In this document: in pieces, positions 11,815 to 22,639 of the stretch
Layout: every line of letters starts with the position of its first letter
Position numbering within the stretch: position 1 is the first letter of the stretch
Source of the DNA: Platerodrilus igneus
Taxonomy: Eukaryota > Arthropoda > Insecta > Coleoptera > Lycidae
Reading direction: 5' to 3'
DNA length: 64,000 bases
Assembly (NCBI GenBank): GCA_036346225.1
Contig: JARFIW010000003.1
Span: 3,404,501-3,468,500 of the forward strand
Translations under genes and position numbers: made by a program
The notes under the pieces: generated by a model
Databases searched by the model: none
What the model saw: the letters and a program-made list of their open reading frames with translations, nothing else
Told to the model about the DNA's origin: nothing

Positions 11815-11828
11815 TGGCGCCGGCAACG
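11815..11828 (+). promoter_or_regulatory. Primer-binding-site-like sequence, unit 2
   Basis: Identical TGGCGCCGGCAACG one base after LTR copy 2. Confidence 0.65.
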
Positions 11829-11837
11829 TTTGGGGCC

Positions 11838-12212
11838 TCGAAATTTGTTTGTTCATAATTTGATTAACTTCGAAATTTGTTTGTTCATAATTTGATTTAC
11901 CTCGAAATTTGTTTGTTCAAAATTAATTTTACTTCGAGATTCGTTCGTTTAAAATTATTTTACTCTGAAACTTGTTTGTTCAAAAATAATTTTACTTTGA
12001 AATTGTCTGTTCAAAATTTATTTTTGCTTCGAAATTTGTTTGTTCGGGATTTATTTAGCTTCGAATTTGTTTGTTCAAAATTTATTTTGCTTCGAAATTT
12101 GTTTATTCAAAATTATTTTGCTTCGAAATTAGTTTGTTCGAAAAGTATTTTGCTTCGGAATTTGTTTGTTCAAAAATAGTTTTGCATCGAAATTTGGTTG
12201 CTCAAAGTTTAG
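11838..12212 (+). repeat. ~32-bp tandem repeat in the Gypsy leader, unit 2
   Basis: Same array as 6816-7190, with a few A-run length differences. These keep a 100-codon frame open (11877-12179), which is an artefact of the repeat. Confidence 0.85.
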
Positions 12213-12457
12213 GTGATAATTAGGTTTGGTTGTTTGAAAGATTGGTTGTAACGTTAAACCACAGTCAATCAATTAATTAACTTAGTTAAATTTATTTTTA
12301 ACTTTCATTCTGTTTTGACCCAATATAATTTTTTTGATATTGTTTTGGCAAAATTATTTTACCAAAATACCTTTTGACTTTTACCTTTGGTTGCCCAAAT
12401 TTGTTTTGATAATTTTGTAAGGTTCAAATCATTTAGATCTTTCAGTTTGATTCCATT

Positions 12458-13135
12458 AGGCTTGAGTAATCATGTCGGAGAAATTCCGGATTGTTTGTCT
12501 ACTTAAAGAGGAACTGGAGTAGTGAGTGAGAGACCAGTCTTGGAGAAAAGGAAAATTTTAGGAAGACTGTTAGCTAAAGAAGCTGATAAGCCTGGAGTTT
12601 GATTTGCTTGAGTCAATAAAGAACATTTTTGTCCAAATTTGATGATAAAGCTAGAGATTCTATTTTTGAGGGTACATTGGAGAGAGCTGTCGTCGTGTCA
12701 TTTGAAAATTGCTCTTGTGCATAAGCACGTTTTTGATTTTGTTAGCAGATTTTTGTTTAGTTCGGCATTGCAACGTAATTTAGTCTAGGCGGAACTTGTC
12801 GTCGTGGTTGGTAGCTCAGCAGTATGTCAGTCCAGACGAGACTCAGGAAGAGTTGGTCGCTCGGCTTTACATAAGTCTAGACCAGTCTCGAGGTGAGTTA
12901 GGCGCTCTAGAATTTTTTTTGCATCTTTTTTTTGATTTGATGTAAATTTTTGGTATTGTTAGTCTAGGTGAGACTCGTAGAGGGTTTGTCACTCTAGCAT
13001 ATTTAGGCGTTGTGAAGCAGTGTAGTTGTTTCGACAGTTCGATTGGTAGTAGGATGAGAGTGTACCCGAACACTGATTTTTTTGTTAGCTATCGTCTTGA
13101 TTAGTTTTTTTATTGATGATTCATAAGCAGGTAAA
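12458..13135 (+). pseudogene. Gypsy gag N-terminal remnant, unit 2
   Basis: Copy of 7440-8118 with the same disabling stops. The duplication therefore occurred after, or copied, an already deleted element. Confidence 0.4.
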
Positions 13136-13141
13136 TGACTT

Positions 13142-13963
13142 TTGGTTGTTGGTGACTGGTTTTCGAGGTATTCGATTTTACAACCTTTGCGTAGTGCTAC
13201 GGCACACTTGATTGAGAAGTTTTTGGAGGAAAAAGTATGTCTTGTCTACGGAGTGCCATTTGTTATTTGTGATAATGGTCCACAATTAATTGGACGTATT
13301 TTTAAAGCCTTGTGTGCAAGGTACGAAATTCAAAAGATTTGGTATAATGCTGTTTATGCTCCCCAATGCAATTTTGTGGAAAGAATCAATAAGACAGTTG
13401 GTACAGCAATCCGTTCATACGTAGAAGGACATGATACGTGGGATAATGAGATATCAGAGATCCAATACGCAATCAACTCAGCAAAACATGAGTCCACCAA
13501 CTATTCTCCAAATTTTTTAGTCTTTGGTCGTCAGGTACCCTTAAGTGGAAAAGCTTATAATGATAATTTTAAACCTGGTGAGGATGTTGATGTCGTCTCC
13601 AGCAGTAGACCGTTTTATGTTCTGGATCGTCAACTTTTGTTTGATATTTTTGGAAATGTCCGTGAAAATTTGCATGTAGCTTATCAACGTTCGAGTAAAC
13701 GCTACAATCTTAGGAGAAGAGACATTTCATTCCGAGTCGGAGAGTGTGTTTGGAGAGCTAATAAGGTCCTCTCGAGTGCTAGTGATAAATTCTCCGCTAA
13801 GTTAGCGCCGAAGTTTGTTTTGAGTAGAGTTCAAAAAAAACATTCCAATTTAGTGTACGAGTTAGAGAACGAAGATGGAACTAGAGCAGGGAAATGGCAC
13901 GTGAAGGACTTGAAACCAGTTGAAGCATCGTATTCAAATGAAAATGATGATCCTGACGATTAG
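13142..13963 (+). CDS. Gypsy integrase, truncated Pol, unit 2
   Basis: 273 codons, same architecture and intact D5/D44/E80 triad as the copy at 8125. Only two residue differences (V for I at 32 and Cys for Ser in the VGECVW segment). The first codon is TTG after a stop, so this too is a polyprotein fragment. That both copies stay open while everything else in the element is degraded suggests either a very recent duplication or selection; recency is the simpler reading. Confidence 0.88.
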   Translation: MVVGDWFSRYSILQPLRSATAHLIEKFLEEKVCLVYGVPFVICDNGPQLIGRIFKALCARYEIQKIWYNAVYAPQCNFVERINKTVGTAIRSYVEGHDTWDNEISEIQYAINSAKHESTNYSPNFLVFGRQVPLSGKAYNDNFKPGEDVDVVSSSRPFYVLDRQLLFDIFGNVRENLHVAYQRSSKRYNLRRRDISFRVGECVWRANKVLSSASDKFSAKLAPKFVLSRVQKKHSNLVYELENEDGTRAGKWHVKDLKPVEASYSNENDDPDD

Positions 13964-15081
13964 TTCCGGTCCGGTCATCTCTTTGATGTTAAGTAATACA
14001 GTAGTGGTTTGCTTTGTTTTATTCCGATTTTTGATTTAGTGTCGTTTCACTAATTTTGAGTATTTTGTTTGAAAAGTGAAATAAGTGGTTAGAGATTTTG
14101 TAGGTTTTGTAGGTTTGAGGTGTGCCTTGGTGTGCACGCTGGTCTTTTGTGCTCGCGCGGTATTCGGAGATGTGTTTAGAAGATGTCTTTAACAGATATC
14201 TTTACAATGTAGAAGTAGGTGGGCTATTTAATTGTTAGTCCTGATTTCTACATATCTAGGTAGAGAGAATATTAGTTTATTCTTTCCCTTGTTTTTTTTT
14301 GACCGTTCGAAATTCTTTGGTTTGATAAGGTCAAAAGTTGGCTGGTGAGTCTCACCATTTAGTCCATCACTAATGAGATCTGTCGTTTGTTGGAACTTAG
14401 TGATAGGATAATCAGTAGGGCGTAGGAGATTACAGCCCTATCTGGTTCAATTTTGTATTTGAATTTGCTAAGTAACCTTATGGTTAGGTTACCTTCGTTT
14501 TGATTATCTCTTTGTAATAAAGTGATAATATTTTGTATTTGAATTTGTTAAGTAGCCTTGTGGTTAGGTTACCTTAGCTTTGATTGTCACCTTATAGTGA
14601 TAATATTTTGAATAGTTATGCTGTTTTGATAAGCAAGCATTCCTTTTTGTAGAGGGAGAGCTAATTGAGCTCCAGGAAGTGAAGTTTTTTTTGTGGATTT
14701 TGAAATAAATTGTAAAATGTTTGGTTACAGGTAGTAAATATTAGCCTTGTTAGAAGTAAGAACCTCAAGTTAAAGAATTATTGTGAATTTGAATTTTTTT
14801 GTCCCGTGGAGTGTTTGACTTTCTAATTTGACCCCCTCCCAATTTTGATTAATACCGATTGTGACTCCCCGATTTTGTCTCCCGATGGACGTCAGGTACA
14901 CGTAGTTACCAACACACTCGCATTTGTAAATATTTGTCTCCCCCATTTGAATAAATTCATAAAAATTGCATTGATAATTAGGAAGATAGAAAAGGCTAGT
15001 ATAATTATAATATAAAAATTTTTTTTTTGTATTTGTTATATTTGAAGTTTATTCCTTAAAAAAAAAAAATTTTTTTCTTTT
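13964..15081 (+). other. Gypsy 3' non-coding region, unit 2
   Basis: Copy of 8947-10064 including the paired ~78-bp repeat (about 14453-14610). No coding signal. Confidence 0.6.
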
Positions 15082-15093
15082 AGGAAAGGGTAG
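15082..15093 (+). promoter_or_regulatory. Polypurine tract, unit 2
   Basis: AGGAAAGGGTAG, one G shorter than unit 1, directly before LTR copy 3. Confidence 0.75.
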
Positions 15094-16823
15094 TGTAACA
15101 ATTTTATTTTCGAATTAATAATTCTCTTCATTAAAGGTACAACGGATATTAAAACACCTTTATTAACTAAAGTAGTAATATGGGTAACAATCAAATTTTT
15201 ACATTAAAACAGTATCTAGATTCGTTAGTCTATTTGTTTTGCATGTCGGTGTATTCCACAGCCACTTGCGCGCGCGTTGAGAGGATTGACAACCCCCCTC
15301 GGGACCCTCCCACCATGCAAGAACGCGGAGAGGCACTCGTCGTTAGGTAAAAGCAGCAACAACATGTTTAGGAAGACAATGGCGAGTGACCCGCGGGTCG
15401 CATTAATTGTGAGACACACTTTCTGAGTAACGGTTGGTAATGTATACTCATTATCATAGTATCTAATTTGAAAATTTGTTTAGCGCAACGAAGACTTACA
15501 AACTACGCAACGAAAACTTATAAAACTACGTAAATAAAATTAGCTACACGCAAGGCTTAGGAACGCAAACTTAAAGTTACAACTAAGATTAGACGAATTT
15601 GAATCAATGTTAAGAAACCCACTTCACTTCAACACCTGTATTTAGAGGATGGAAAGCAGGAATAATTAGCTGCAGATTCCGCACGGCGATGCAGTTCCCA
15701 ATCTAGCCAAGGAAAGCAGCCCGGGGTTTGGTTCGTAGTAGCTTTAAGGAATTCTTCTGTGCTTCATTCTGAAAGCACGTTATTTTGTTTTGTTACATAG
15801 AAGTACGAATTTGTTATTCAGTTTATTTGTTGTTGAGCTGGTTTTCTCCAGTATCAAATTTAAATTTCACTTAGTTTAGTAGATATGTGACAACACGTGG
15901 CTTCAGCATAAAATAACAGCTGCGGCTACATCACTTGTTTGTTTGAAATATGCTGTCAACAATTGCACCTTTGCAAGCAGATGTTTAGTATTACATTACT
16001 ACCACCTTTGATAAAAAAAGAGAATATCTTCGTGAACATTTCGACTTCAAATCGATTTTAGTACTTTTGATTTAACGAGAAATTTTGTATATTAATTTGT
16101 AACTGACCTAAACAGATCTGAATGGGTTAGAAAACATTAGTGTAACCAGTCACATTGTGTTGAAATATATTTGAGTAAGAATCAAGTTGATAAACCTTAC
16201 GTTAATTTTTCAAGTAATTCAAGTATTCATTTAATTTTATTGCATTGAATTTTATTTACAGAAACAAAAAATTCTTTCTAGTAAATTAATAATCCACGCT
16301 TAAAGTCTTTTATTCTGATCTAGTTTGATCAGACCTGACAACCAAAAAGCAATAAGAATTAAATTTTGATGCTACCCTTATGTAGAAAATATCCTTTTGC
16401 ATTTTAGGCATATTTGAGGGACACAAACAGTGTTCCCATTTTCTATGTGACTTAATTATTATTCTTCCTTACAGGAACAGCGTCTTATTCTGTTAAGACA
16501 GGTTTTTGTCAGCGAAGGCGATCTTTTTCTTTGGGTCTCCACGTCCGCCCTTAGAAATTTGCCATGCCATTAACATGAATCAATCTGGACTTGGTGGCGC
16601 CTGTTTGTTTTAGTTTGAGTGTGACCCCCACAGATTTCGACTTACCCCCATTGCTCATAGCTCTACCCAAGGAATAGACCCCTAGTTGCGTCGGAAGACT
16701 TTGTTTTGCAGACACCTAACTTGGAGCGTGGTAATTATAAAGTAGGAGTAAAGAAAAAAAATACGGTGACACTGACACCCAATGTGGGGCTGGTGTTTTA
16801 GTAGTTCAAAGAAAAATGTTTCA
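15094..16823 (+). repeat. Gypsy LTR copy 3
   Basis: 1,730 bp, TGTAACAATT to ATGTTTCA, followed directly by target duplication ACAT and LINE sequence rather than a PBS. It is thus the true 3' end of the array. Confidence 0.88.
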
Positions 16824-17095
16824 ACATATGCTTTCAATAATCCTTTCTTTGTTTCTATGTTTGTAGCTTTTGCATAATAGTTTCTCTTTCTTGTTAAATG
16901 CAGCACGTCTTTGTGCTAATCTTTGTTTTATATCTTTTCCACTTTCCAATTTTGCGTTATTTACTTTCCTGGGTGCAGAAGTCGTAAGCTTTTTGTAAAT
17001 TCTCGTTTCCTGTTTGTGTTTTGGTAATTGAACTAATTTCACTTTTTTTGCATACCAATACCTTAGTCTTACTTCTGTTAATTTTATATCGATTC
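16824..17095 (-). mobile_element. Antisense RTE-like LINE, right of the Gypsy insertion
   Basis: Continuation of the LINE at 4680-5061. The reverse complement contains GCACAAAGACGTGCTGCATT, AACAAGAAAGAGAAACTAT and, near 17095, KINRSKTKVLVCKK (compare 718-750). The LINE seems 5' truncated near 17095, after which similarity is lost. Confidence 0.8.
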
Positions 17096-17099
17096 ATCG

Positions 17100-18078
17100 C
17101 TAGATGGGAATACCGCAGACTTTGAAGGGTATAGGTAGCTACACAAAGGATGTTGCACAGATAATGTATATGTCTGTAGTACAAAAAAGCAAACCATAGT
17201 TTTGAAAATTGAAGAATATTCAGTACAAATTCGGCCTGAAAGCATTAACATTTCTATTAAAAAGATCTTATCCTTCAGTTACCTACCAGTCACGTAAAAA
17301 GGGAAAGCACGTTTCTCTGTCATAACGATTTGCTCGATTTAGCAGAGAAGAACCAACGCGACCGAGCGCTAAATATCTACTGAACTCATTTAAGCAATGT
17401 AGTTGTAAAATTGTTTTTCTAAGGAACTAATTACGGAAACCTCATATATAATAGAAATAAATTGGAGCAGGTGTTTATCTTTTCAAAATTTTACCTAATT
17501 ACTAGAAACATTAGTGAAAGTCCTAATTAGCAAACATTACACAGTTGAAATTAAGCTTGATTATTGCACAAAATGTAGCTTGCAGGTCAATTCCTCTCCG
17601 TCGTGTAGATAGTATAATCTATGGCTTTTAACGCGATTAACTTTTTGTTCTTTGTGTTGTGGTGAGCCGCACAGTGGTAAACAGGCTGGTGCGATCGTAG
17701 CTATTATGCTTTAAACTTATTAACGCTTTAGTTCCGCCAAAGGTCGACAGTTCCTTGTTCAACCGCCGCCGCCTCTTAAATTTGAAGTTATTACTGGTAA
17801 GTGTTTAAAGGTTCCTCCTTTATAACATTTACTCATGTTTACACGTCCACTATCTCACCATTTGTGGTTATAGAAGTTAACGCAAGTCAATGAGTTTTTG
17901 CGAGCATGCTAACAATATTGTATCTACAAGCTACTTTAGTAATCATTGCATAATTTTCAAAAAACTCGTCGTTTACCAAGTTGTATCGCTTTCCATTCGA
18001 TTGAAACCTAGCAGATATTCGTTTCGTGTATTGTTAGTTCAGTCAGTTTATTATTTTTAAAAATATTTGTTAAAAGTT
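17100..18078. other. Unassigned AT-rich stretch
   Basis: No coding region, repeat or RNA gene that I can support. Ends at the target duplication AGTT of the palindromic element. Confidence 0.4.
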
Positions 18079-19163
18079 TGTAACGGGCATTTTTAATAGT
18101 TAAACATTTTTCGCTTCCTTTCTGTTAACGTACTTAAAAATAAATCGTTTCTTTGAGATCGCTGTTTGTATAAAGGAAATACTTCAGATTAATTCAGATT
18201 TGTATGCAATTTAACTCGTCGGTATTACTTTAAAAGATAGTTTAATTGTAAATTGGAATACTCGTTAAAGTACTTTCCAACTTATCAAGAATAAATAAAA
18301 CCGCTGTAATTAATATATGGATTAACAAGTGTAAATAAGAAGTTGTAATGGAACGTTTTGAATAAACAGATAGGGAGTCGTGTTTTCTTCTTGCTTGCGA
18401 TATGTTCTTTAAAATACAAATACTGCTTTTCTGCGTTTAAAAATAGTGAAAATTAATGCGCGCTTAATTTTCGTATCGTTCCTGAACAAACGCGGCAGGT
18501 TTTGACGTTGATTTTCTGTTGGAACTAAACTGAGTAGAGCTGGTTAAACTCGACGCACGTGTGTTTTAAGAATATTTGAGGTACGGTTTTTATTGCTTAC
18601 GCGTGTCTTACTAATTGTTTTTAGTTGAACAAATTGTAGATTAACTGTACACAAGTGTTTTACGGGACAGATTAGACGGACTTACTTTGGTGATGCACGT
18701 GCTTTGCTTATTGTGGTTGTTTTGTTTGATGATTTTGTCTTCTGATAGTTAAACGGTGTGTGCGATCTCGTTTCGCGGTTCCTTTGTTATGGTATCAGAG
18801 TAGTGCCTACTTTTGGGGGATTCCAAATACGGTTGATACTGTAAGTGCCGAATTTGCTAACCCCAACGAATCTAAAATAGAACATTGCCTGCGCAACTTT
18901 CGTTATTGGTAAAACACAACAGACTACTGGCTTACAAAGGTAGTGGTTGAAGTTCCTCGCTGCTTTTTGTATGTTTATAAAAATAATATACATAGTTCCT
19001 TCGCGTGATAAGGTCCGCTGCTAACCCCAGTGAAATAAGTCGGTGTGATTAGGGTAATTTGTGATAAGTTCCATCAACACCCTCCCAGTCTAGGGTGAAG
19101 TGCTTCGTTAGTGCCAGACATCGTGAATCCCACACTTCAATGGCAAGGAAGCGGTACTGAAGA
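18079..19163 (+). repeat. Left arm of the palindrome (LTR-like 18079-18789 plus leader)
   Basis: Inverted copy of 19798-20880. PBS-like TGGTATCAGAG at 18790-18800. A 68-codon antisense frame (18787-18993) has a counterpart in the other arm; because the arms are copies, this does not show coding. Confidence 0.8.
18790..18800 (+). promoter_or_regulatory. PBS-like TGGTATCAGAG, left arm
   Basis: Matches the 11-base start of the initiator-Met PBS best known from plant LTR elements. Animal initiator tRNAs as I recall end CUGCUACCA, which would give TGGTAGCAGAG, so the priming tRNA is uncertain. The mirror copy is at 20160-20170 on the minus strand. Confidence 0.4.
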
Positions 19164-19797
19164 AAAGAAAAGCAAAGAGAAAAACAAAGAAAGTGACCGG
19201 GCTCAATCGGAGAGTAGAGGGGGGGGGGTGTAGAAAGCAGACCAACCTATAAGGGACGCGGCTGTCAGGAATTAGTAACAGTACCTGCAATAGAAAAATT
19301 AGAATAGTAGACCTGAAAAGAAAACAAATTAGTCCTGCAAACCTGAAACAAAGAGAAAAAAACATAACATACGGATCAAGTATAAATTGTTCAATACTTT
19401 GTAGAATAAAAAAAAACTGTTTGAATAATCTATATAATTTAACAACGTTAAAAGCAATATAACAAATCTTTAGTACAAAGTGAGGTAATATTTGGGAGTA
19501 GCAGAAACGTTTCCTCACACACCAATTAAACATAAATCAGACAAAATGTAAAAAAAAATAAACAGGTAAGACACAATTGATATAAGTAATTCAGTAAAAT
19601 TTTTAACAAAGAAATAGATAAATAGATAAGCACAATTGTTATGAGTCATTCAGTATGGTTGATTGTTCTCTTTTTTTTTTTTTAAATAGCCTGCAAGTCT
19701 ATGTAAAAAGGTATCAGAACGACAAAGAATATTGCAAAACAACGTATAGATATTTAAAGTAACAACAAGTAGGAAATAGTTCAACTTACACAAGGTC
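19164..19797. other. Spacer of the palindrome
   Basis: Purine-rich at its left (a GAGAGTAGAG run followed by about ten G near 19210-19230), then AT-rich. The antisense 141-codon frame crossing it (19108-19533) is Phe/Leu-rich low-complexity translation and not credible. Confidence 0.4.
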
Positions 19798-20880
19798 CTT
19801 CAGTACCGCTTCCTTGCCATTGAAGTGTGGGATTCACGATGTCTGGCACTAACGAAGCACTTCACCCTAGACTGGGAGGGTGTTGATGGAACTTATCACA
19901 AATTACCCTAATCACACCGACTTATTTCACTGGGGTTAGCAGCGGACCTTATCACGCGAAGGAACTATGTATATTATTTTTATAAAGATACAAAAAGCAG
20001 CGAGGAACTTCAACAACTACCTTTGTAAGCCAGTAGTCTGTTGTGTTTTACCAATAACGAAAGTTGCGCAGGCAATGTTCTATTTTAGATTCGTTGGGGT
20101 TAGCAAATTCGGCACTTACAGTATCAACCGTATTTGGAATCCCCCAAAAGTAGGCACTACTCTGATACCATAACAAAGGAACCGCGGAACGAGATCGCAC
20201 ACACCGTTTAACTATCAGAAGACAAAGTCATCAAACAAAACAACCACAATAAGCAAAGCACGTGCATCACCAAAGTAAGTCCGTCTAATCTGTCCCGTAA
20301 AACACTTGTGTACAGTTAATCTACAATTTGTTCAACTAAAAACAATTAGTAAGACACGCGTAAGCAATAAAAACCGTACCTCAAATATTCTTAAAACACA
20401 CGTGCGTCGAGTTTAACCAGCTCTACTCCGTTTAGTTCCAACAGAAAATCAACGTCAAAACCTGCCGCGTTTGTTCAGGAACGATACGAAAATTAAGCGC
20501 GTATTAATTTTCACTATTTTTAAACGCAGAAAAGCAGTATTTGTATTTTAAAGAACATATCGCAAGCAAGAAGAAAACACGACTCCCTATCTGTTTATTC
20601 AAAACGTTCCATTACAACTTCTTATCTACACTTGTTAATCCACATATTAATTACAGCGGTTTTATTTATTCTTGATAAGTTGGAAAGTACTTTAACGAGT
20701 ATTCCAATTTACAATTAAACTATCTTTTAAAGTAATACCGACGAGTTAAATTGCATACAAATCTGAATTATTCTGAAGTATTTCCTTTATACAAACAGCG
20801 ATCTCAAAGAAACGATTTATTTTTAAGTACGTTAACAGAAAGGAAGCGAAAAATGTTTAACTATTAAAATGCCCGTTACA
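19798..20880 (-). repeat. Right arm of the palindrome (LTR-like 20171-20880 on the minus strand)
   Basis: Inverted copy of the left arm. Minus-strand PBS-like TGGTATCAGAG at 20170-20160. Confidence 0.8.
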
Positions 20881-21199
20881 AGTTGATGAGGTGCAGGTAA
20901 TTAATAATTGTTCGAATTAGATTTAACTTTTTTTTTACATTATTCAAGGCCGTCGCTTTCATTTAGGTAGTTTAATTATAGCAAGAGTTACGATCTCATT
21001 TCTAATAAATTTGATACACTGGTAGGCTTGATTCGTTATAGTTTCTGTTTGCATTAGCTTATATAATTACGTACGGCGGAGAAACGCATACAATTTTTAC
21101 GTAACATTTCAATAAACTGACTTCAAGACATCTTTGACATTGCGTGCAAAGATGAAAACGATCCAAACCTGTTGGATGTTTTGCGCCCAATATACATCG

Positions 21200-22045
21200 T
21201 TCCTCCTGCTACTTTCAGTCAAAAGTGTCTTTACTGCAGCTTTCCGTTCCTACTTTTGAAGGGGGTGGTTGCCTATTTGAAAGTTTTATTGACCCCTTTG
21301 ATAGGTTAGTTCATCTAAATGGCAAGCTGTCAGCCGAGGATAAATTTTCATACACCTTTAATCAGTGCTGAAGAGTCCCATATTTCCCCCCAATCTTACG
21401 GGCGCCAATTACCCTCTTGAGTACAATAAGCTACTCGAAAAATATCGTAATATTCGCTGTATTATATCCACTCTTTGGGAAAACACTGCTAAATTTACCA
21501 AGTTGAATTCTGTCAACCGTCAGGCTTACAAAAATTAGTGAACACAATTGTCGATAACTTGCAGGCACGTAGGAAATTTGATCTACCTGTAGAGGAATGT
21601 GATTTCATTCTGGTACGCATGATCCTATGCCGCCTTAATATAATACGGCTCGCAATTTTGAGTAACATCAAAACCCGGTCTTTATACCAACCTATACAGA
21701 GGTAATTGCTACTTAGAAAAAATCTGTAAATCTTTGTCAAACTTGTCGATCAATCATTTAACAGACATAAACAAAGTCTTTCACTCTAACAACACCTCTA
21801 GGTCTTCACTGCTGTTTCCATGGTAGTCCACAACAGTCCTAACGTCATTAAGTGCACGCTTTGTCATCAAGATCAAAGTTTCTAGCGTTATAATCATTTC
21901 GCAAAACTTTCTCCACAAGTTTGCTACACCTCTGTCAAAGAACATAAACTTTATATCAACTACTTTAGTAGTTTACACGTCTTGACCAAGTGTAAATCCA
22001 CCATTTCCTGCACCCAATGTAACGAACTCCAGCATTTTTTATTAT
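21200..22045 (+). pseudogene. BEL/Pao gag remnant
   Basis: Broken frames read AYFESFIDPFDRLVHLNGKL and SAEDKFSYTFNQC (about 21270-21370), matching the Pao gag domain that follows the FDG..L motif. Then LVNTIVDNLQARRKFDLP and EECDFILVRMILCRL (about 21530-21640). A Cys-rich knuckle-like CKSTISCTQCNELQHFL follows near 21990-22040. This is the usual order in BEL/Pao Gag. Not translatable as one protein. Confidence 0.7.
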
Positions 22046-22286
22046 ATTTTTATCGTTTTTGACTTAAGTCCGCAACTGCTAATAGAAACAAGGCTTGTTT
22101 GAGCCTTGCTCTTGCTGCCACTATGGTTTTACCTACTACCAGTTCCCTTCTTCAGGACCGCTATAAGCCATCCGCTCCTCTTGCTTTAAACGATGCGTTC
22201 ACTTCGTCTAGCAGTACTGGCCCGTCAACGTCGAATTTGTCTTATTTAATTCTTTTCCTTCAGCTATGTTCCTTTCCACCGTTTAA

Positions 22287-22487
22287 GTGCAAATCGCAAA
22301 TCGCTCTGTTTCTTTCCAAAAATTTCGTTGTTTACTCGACTCGGGTAACATGACTAACTTTATTTCGCAAAACAGTGTGAATCGTTTGAGTTTCTGCACT
22401 AATCCGCATTTTCTAACCCTTAGTAATTTAGGTAGCATGCGCACCGTGGATGTGCATGACGTAATACAGTTTCGCTTAAACCCATAG
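22287..22487 (+). pseudogene. BEL/Pao aspartic protease remnant
   Basis: Reads QKFRCLLDSGNMTNFISQN. LLDSG is the protease active-site motif in the form used by BEL/Pao (the Asp of DSG is kept). An open frame of 66 codons carries it, followed by stops. Confidence 0.7.
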
Positions 22488-22639
22488 ATGCTTCTCACCT
22501 TTTATTAATTTCGAAGATGTCGTACTTTCCATTCATCTAGTTAATTTCAAACTGGCTGATCCGCTCTTTGCTCAATCTAGTGATTTATTACTTGGCACGT
22601 ATATTCTCCTTAAAGTTTTATTAATTGGTATTATCCAAG

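Larger units (their letters stand above)
5062..16823 (+). mobile_element. Ty3/Gypsy-like element, LTR-internal-LTR-internal-LTR
   Basis: Three near-identical ~1.73-kb LTRs (5062-6790, 10078-11813, 15094-16823) separated by two near-identical ~3.28-kb internal units. The repeat period is about 5,016 bp. LTRs begin TGTAACAATT and end ATGTTTCA. Each internal unit opens with a PBS-like TGGCGCC and closes with the purine tract AGGAAAGGGGTAG. One 4-bp duplication, ACAT, flanks the whole array (5058-5061, 16824-16827), so it behaves as a single insertion later expanded or inserted as a concatemer. Unequal LTR-LTR recombination is the simplest explanation. Each unit keeps only gag-start remnants and an intact integrase; protease, RT and RNase H are missing. 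An assembly duplication is an alternative. Confidence 0.9.
18079..20880. mobile_element. 2.8-kb palindromic element with LTR-like arms
   Basis: Two ~1.08-kb arms (18079-19163 and 19798-20880) are inverted copies with only scattered differences, separated by a 634-bp spacer. The outer ends are TGTAACGGGC and GCCCGTTACA, i.e. TG...CA, with AGTT on both sides (18075-18078, 20881-20884). Within each arm, about 710 bp from the outer end, lies TGGTATCAGAG, a sequence used as PBS by many Ty1/Copia-type elements. Each arm thus looks like LTR + PBS + leader, placed head-out. No transposase, integrase or RT is present. It could be an aberrant retrotransposition product or a foldback DNA element that merely resembles one. 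Confidence 0.75.

Noticed and set aside
6816..12212. CRISPR-like array suspected from regular ~32-bp repeats
   Set aside because: Units are contiguous without unique spacers and lie in a retrotransposon leader.
19108..19533. 141-codon antisense frame in the palindrome spacer
   Set aside because: Phe/Leu-rich translation of an A-rich strand, crossing the arm boundary.
18787..20173. Conserved 68-codon frame in both arms of the palindrome
   Set aside because: Arm identity explains the conservation. Composition and motifs do not suggest a protein.
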